A stretch of 64,000 bases of DNA from positions 744,001 to 808,000 of the forward strand of contig JADNRZ010000015.1 of assembly GCA_015501605.1 (NCBI GenBank), written 5' to 3'. The stretch comes from Panaeolus papilionaceus. Taxonomy: Eukaryota > Basidiomycota > Agaricomycetes > Agaricales. Below the pieces are notes generated by a model. The model saw only the letters and a program-made list of their open reading frames with translations. It had not been told where the DNA came from and did not search any database. Position numbers and translations under genes: made by a program. Positions 59,986-64,000 of this stretch are shown here, piece after piece. Every line of letters begins with the position of its first letter. The first letter of the stretch is position 1.

Positions 59986-62162
59986 CTAAGCCGTCCGACT
60001 CACGTTGAGATTCAAGAGTGCACCTACGGCACCTTGGATCTTTGGTCGGTGGAACATCGATAAGTGGTAGTCCAGGGGCGTATTTGGACCTTGAGGCAAG
60101 TCAAACGTGAATTCACGGCAAAGTACGAAGACCAAAATCTGCGTATATCAAAACCTGTCAGGAAAGCCGGGACGGCTTGAAAAAAGACCCAGAAAGAGCT
60201 GACCTTCATCTGAGCCATCGAAAACTGTTTCCCCACACATGACCTCGCCCCCTCCCCAAAAGTCCATATACGCTTGGGTACCGATGCACTACTGCTTTCG
60301 GAATCGGCGGCCGAATCTTTCTTCAACCATCGTTCAGGATTAAACTCGTGGGCGTCCTCTCCCCAGTGTGTGGTATTGCAGTTTAGATAACGATTCGGAA
60401 TGAGGACATCGGTGCCTTTGGGAATGTATAGTTCGTGGATGACCTTGCCGTTGATGTCAATGATAGGTTCTGTGAGAGTGAGTACGTCGTCCACGGCGGC
60501 CTATGTCATGATGAGTGCGAGTAAATGAAAGTACAGAAGTTCCCTTACCCTGCGGTAGGTTTCGCCGATAGCTCCGCGTAAGCGTAATGCCTCCATCACG
60601 ACGGCATTAAGGACAGGCAAAGAAGTACCGTGTAGTTCCTCCCAGGTGGGCTCCGCGCTGTGGAAAGATCTTATCTCATGTTGAAGACGAGCTTGAATAT
60701 CAGGATGGCGAGCAAGTTCGACCAAGACCCACTAATTAGGATTAGCTCGATGCAAAAAGAATACGAGAAGTGTGTTACTGACAGCAATCGCAGCTAAAAA
60801 ACACGGTTAAGAATGAAACTCGATGATGAAAATTGAATATCCACGTACTCGAAGGGGGGTCAAGAGCCGCCATGAGAATCGTCTTCATCTAGGGGACGAT
60901 GTTCAGTATGCGGGTATAAGCTCACGAAAGGTTCCTTTACCTGTGCAAGCATTTCTTCTTCATTGATCGACAATTTGCCGCCGGCGAACTCAGCGTCCAC
61001 TAAAAAGATTATAGGGGTCAACAGATGAAACAGCGTCAAGGCAGAAGAGTACTTACGAAGGACCTCGATTAAAGACTTGACGTATCTTAGTTGCCCTGTT
61101 TGAGTAGGTACGTGTTCCTTTCGTCGGTCAGCAAGTAATTTGGCCAATATCTCTTCCGCAGCGATCGCAACATTTGTGAAGTGGTTGTTCCTTCCCGTAG
61201 GCAACTGTCGAGCAAAGGGGATATAGAGCGTGGCTACATGGCAGATAAGGCTAATGATGGAAGGAGTTTCCAGATTAAATGCACGCATGGCTCGGTAGAC
61301 CAGAGACTTTTCGCCTTCAAGTGCATGGAATTGGTGATTGAACGCAGTAATTCCGATCGTGTCGACACTGGAAATGAAGTTTTAGAAAGATCAGGGACAG
61401 CACATCAATAGATCTCGGCGCAACCTGTATTTGAGAAGCCTAATAGTGAGAGCTTGCATTAGACAGGGTGCATGGGAGAAAATGGGGAGTTAGCTACACA
61501 CCAGTCGTGCACTTCAACATCTGCAAATGCGGTGCCGGTATTGGCGTCAATCAGGGTCCCCCAGTGGTTCTTCAGCTTCAGGTAAAAGTAAATAAAGAGG
61601 TTTTATCGGTCAAAATTCGCCAAGGGACCTACTACGTGTGCCATGTGATACATCGTAGGAAGCATTTCTCGCAGACCCGTCGGATTAAATGCTGGGCTAA
61701 GACTTTTGCGCTGCCTGCGAAAGCATCAGCAAACGTGGTCAAAAAAAAAGTCACGATGGAATCTCGCCTTCGATGACTCTCCCCCTCGGCCCAAACCACT
61801 CCCCTGCCAACAATAGTTTCAGCGACAGCCTTCATGCCAGGTCCTTTCACATAGTCTGTGGTGTCGCGAGCCAAAACCCGTATCGCCAGCTTTGGGTCGC
61901 AAATGACGAGGGATTCCCCTCCCATTAGAATGGGTATTCTGAAAACGGGACCATATTCTTTAACCCATCCTTCAAAGAGGAGTGTCCCCTGGGTACAAAG
62001 ATTGATTTGTCTACTGACTCCGAGAAATAGATTGTCACGGGGAGGTCCACGAAGTGGAAGAGATCTGCCACTTTTGCGCCAGAGATTCAGCAAAATAGCT
62101 AGAGACACGAAGGCCGAGAGCAATAGAGAGTTGGAGAACGTTGGAAGGTATTCAGAGATCAT
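59986..62162 (-). CDS. Cytochrome P450 (copy B)
   Basis: Eleven exons, 539 residues: 62162-61768, 61714-61633, 61575-61502, 61439-61425, 61367-61057, 60999-60941, 60888-60849, 60793-60783, 60731-60549, 60500-60204, 60138-59986. The layout is the same as copy A, including the 15-nt and 11-nt microexons. Intron 1 (61715-61767) uses a GC donor (AAG|GCGAGA) where copy A has GT. The anchor helix SLLLSAFVSLAILLNLW leads to PLRGPPRDNLFLG. The I-helix is MAALDPPST (Asp322, Pro323, Pro324), ExxR is Glu376/Arg379, FNPERWL follows, and heme Cys478 lies in FGEGARSCVG. It has the same predicted role as copy A: a membrane-bound monooxygenase of unknown substrate. The two share perhaps half their residues by eye, so the duplication is not very recent. 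Confidence 0.9.
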
Positions 62163-62639
62163 GGTGTAGGAGTTAGGTCAAAAGACGTACGATAGCACCC
62201 GTCGCTTTTCAATGAAACTGCAAGTCAGATCTCGTCTTGGAAGACCCACAATGCTAGGGTTGGCGCGGAAGGGGACAAAAGCGGAATGTCATGAGATCAA
62301 AAAGATGAGGAGAAAGGTTATTCAGAAAGTAGAAAACGAGGTGAAAGTGCCATAACTAGCCCCGCGAATATCGAATTGCAATGGTCTGACAGGGCCTCTA
62401 AAAGTTATGGTGATCCCCATGAGCATAACAAGAACGTAAAGGGCAGTGTATAGATTACAAGAGAAAAGCCACATAAAACCAGATCTCGCATAGAAAATGA
62501 CATATGCGGTAAATAATTCTCTACGCCCATGATTGAGAACGGGTAGAGATAACAAAACAAGTCGTCATCTGATAGTCGCGTACAATTCAGACGACTCAGC
62601 GGGAAAGACCCACATTGTGACGCATGGCGGCCTACTGTC
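62163..62639. other. Spacer between P450 B and the alkyltransferase
   Basis: Contains the P450 B promoter and, toward 62639, the 3' flank of the alkyltransferase gene. Only a hydrophobic 77-codon frame (62555-62322, minus) is open, with no recognisable family. Confidence 0.4.
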
Positions 62640-63370
62640 TTAACACCGGTTCTTGGGGGTCCACAGGACTGTGGCAGAATTCTTTAGGTGGCCGCGGTCG
62701 TCGAAATATACCCCTTCCTGGATGAGGAGTTCCATCTTCTGGTTGTATCGAGTACCTGTTTTATGTTCCTTGCCCCATTCGCCAAAGAATCCACCAATGA
62801 ATAGATTGGATGCTATTACCCTGTGGCACGGTACGAATGGTGCGAAGGGGTTGCTTCGCAGGGCACCACCAACTGGATGAGATTGCACCGAAACGAGTCA
62901 GTACAGATCCAGAAGTGTGTGAACCAGACAGCATCAACCTGAGCGGGCTGAACCGCCTGCGGCCTCAGCAACGTGCTTGTACGTGGTAACCTTCCCCTTC
63001 GGAATTTGCATGATAGCATCATAAACGGCCCATTGGTGAGAAGTGATTTTCTGGGGAAAATAAAAGTATGAGATAAATTGAGGAGTCACGTTCTGCCTCG
63101 TGGATGGCTCTTCCGCTGTGAGGGACCCACCTTGCCTTCCTTTGTGGTATATGTCATCCTCTCTACATGCGTCAAGGGATAATATATCGTGGTGGGTGCT
63201 TCACTTGGCTTTGAACACGCGTCCGAATCTTGCAGGGTGCTCTCTTCAAATATTTGTGGAGTTGTCACGATAGCCGGACTGCCAGAGGTATTTTCCACAT
63301 TCTGTAGACGCTGATTAAAGTATTTGGATTTCACGCTAGACTCTTCAGGATTCTTTCGATGGACAGGCAT
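62640..63370 (-). CDS. MGT1: O6-alkylguanine-DNA alkyltransferase (MGMT)
   Basis: Three exons, 63370-63131, 63050-62939 and 62872-62640, 194 residues. The C-terminal domain is clear: HQWAVYDAIMQIPKGKVTTY (helix and turn), AGGSARSVGGALRSNP (DNA-binding helix with the arginine finger), then VPCHRV with acceptor Cys133, and the conserved IGGFFGEWG and LLIQEG that follow the active site. The enzyme transfers the alkyl group from O6-alkylguanine to its own cysteine and is used once. The N-terminal 80 residues are Ser/Thr/Pro-rich and lack the usual N-terminal alpha/beta domain, as in yeast and fungal forms that keep mainly the catalytic domain. In the nucleus it would repair alkylation damage. It is unrelated to the adjacent P450s. 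Confidence 0.9.
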
Positions 63371-63699
63371 AAATAAAAATTTCTGGTTCGAAAAATCAAA
63401 GGGGATGATGAGGGTAGAGGTTCAAGAGCCGGTTCAGGAACAGTTGAGGCGTTGGTCGGGGTTGTTGCAGCGTAAATCAACAAGCACAAACAAGCAGCGA
63501 TATCTCGTCAAAGGACATAATCTTATCAGGGTCCTGCTAGCTTGCTCCAGGCCGCCATGATGGTTAAAATCACTCAGCCTCAAACCATTTTCCAATACTT
63601 ATTCCCGGTCGAGTAGGGCAAAGTATGCATCCACAAACACATATCGTTAAGTCCATTTGTGCTTATACATAAATTCCATAAGTTACACAACCCCAAAAG

Positions 63700-64000
63700 T
63701 TAAAGCCTAGAAAGACGCAATGCAGGTTCAGCCACCAGAATGTCGTATATTCGTTTTGAAACCTTGGAAGGAATGGTCTGTGGTATCTGAAATTAAATTT
63801 GTGGGGGTCAGGCACAAAGAAAAAGAAGAATGGTTCGGATAAAATACTTACCAGATGACCGACCCCTGGTATACTCTGAATAGAGGCAAACTGGCGGCCT
63901 GCTTTAGGATCAGTTAGGGAACGGTGAACATGCAGTGGTCTACCCAAGGCAGCTGTTAAAGGAACTTTTTTATTTGAAGGTAAATCGACATACACGAAAT
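63700..64000 (-). CDS. C-terminal part of a possible alpha/beta hydrolase
   Basis: The gene continues beyond base 64000. Two exons are visible, 63952-63853 and 63786-63700, preceded by a probable intron (GTATGT or similar donor near 63997, acceptor at 63953-63954) and separated by a 66-bp intron. The joined C-terminus reads ALGRPLHVHRSLTDPKAGRQ, then IQSIPGVGHLIPQTIP and IYDILVAEPALRLSRL. GVGHLIP resembles the C-terminal His motif of alpha/beta hydrolases (G-x-G-H-x-x-P), with a short helix following. That assignment is inference from a short piece; the nucleophile and acid lie outside the window. The stretch 63371-63699 between this gene and the alkyltransferase shows no coding signal and is likely the two genes' flanks. 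Confidence 0.45.

Noticed and set aside
57258..62162. P450 pair as part of a secondary-metabolite gene cluster
   Set aside because: No cyclase, PKS, NRPS, prenyltransferase or methyltransferase backbone gene is near; the neighbours are a degraded membrane protein and a DNA-repair gene.

Overview
The window is nuclear DNA of a mushroom-forming basidiomycete, probably Agaricales. The evidence is genes with many introns, mostly 49-65 bp; fungal families such as an RSA3-type ribosome assembly factor, a PDX2 glutaminase, an MCH1-like transporter and a cytosolic GH85 endoglycosidase; tandem F-box genes; a membrane-protein family I associate with Agaricomycetes; and a pair of P450s. No rRNA, tRNA, CRISPR or prokaryotic operon was seen. 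About 110 introns were placed by reading frame and GT/GC-AG signals. For most genes the spliced exons add up to a multiple of three.

Layout. 1-2873: 3' part of a Ras-association domain gene. 3280-3808: a hAT-like MITE directly in front of an RSA3-like gene (3822-4507). 5405-11576: a 15-exon ankyrin protein whose N-terminus resembles a nucleotidyltransferase fold. 11740-18730: three F-box-type genes, the third split by a 2,183-bp inverted-repeat transposon (15841-18023) with a perfect 8-bp target duplication. 19637-21835: MCH1-like transporter. 22655-25272: AAA ATPase. 26487-27690: BTB protein. 28422-30559: two-RRM hnRNP/HRP1-like protein, divergent from PDX2 (30914-31832).

32411-38758: two tandem secreted serine carboxypeptidases with identical 15-exon structures, and the decayed 3' end of a third copy between them. 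39079-41684: GH85 ENGase, divergent from an LRR40-like protein (41868-44590). 45439-56799: three members of a four-helix membrane-protein family (long, short and pseudogenised), separated by gene-poor DNA. 57258-62162: two tandem P450s with the same 11-exon structure and an unusual Asp-Pro-Pro I-helix. 62640-63370: O6-alkylguanine-DNA alkyltransferase. 63700-64000: 3' end of a possible alpha/beta hydrolase.

Housekeeping genes (RSA3, PDX2, HRP1-like, ENGase, LRR, MGMT) are interleaved with tandem-duplicated families (F-box, carboxypeptidase, membrane protein, P450), and the duplicated families carry most of the decay and both transposons. No operon-like pathway or defence island is evident. 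The most unusual features are the two well-bounded non-autonomous transposons, the ankyrin/nucleotidyltransferase-like fusion, five GC-AG introns of which three differ between tandem paralogues, and the shared P450 I-helix variant.
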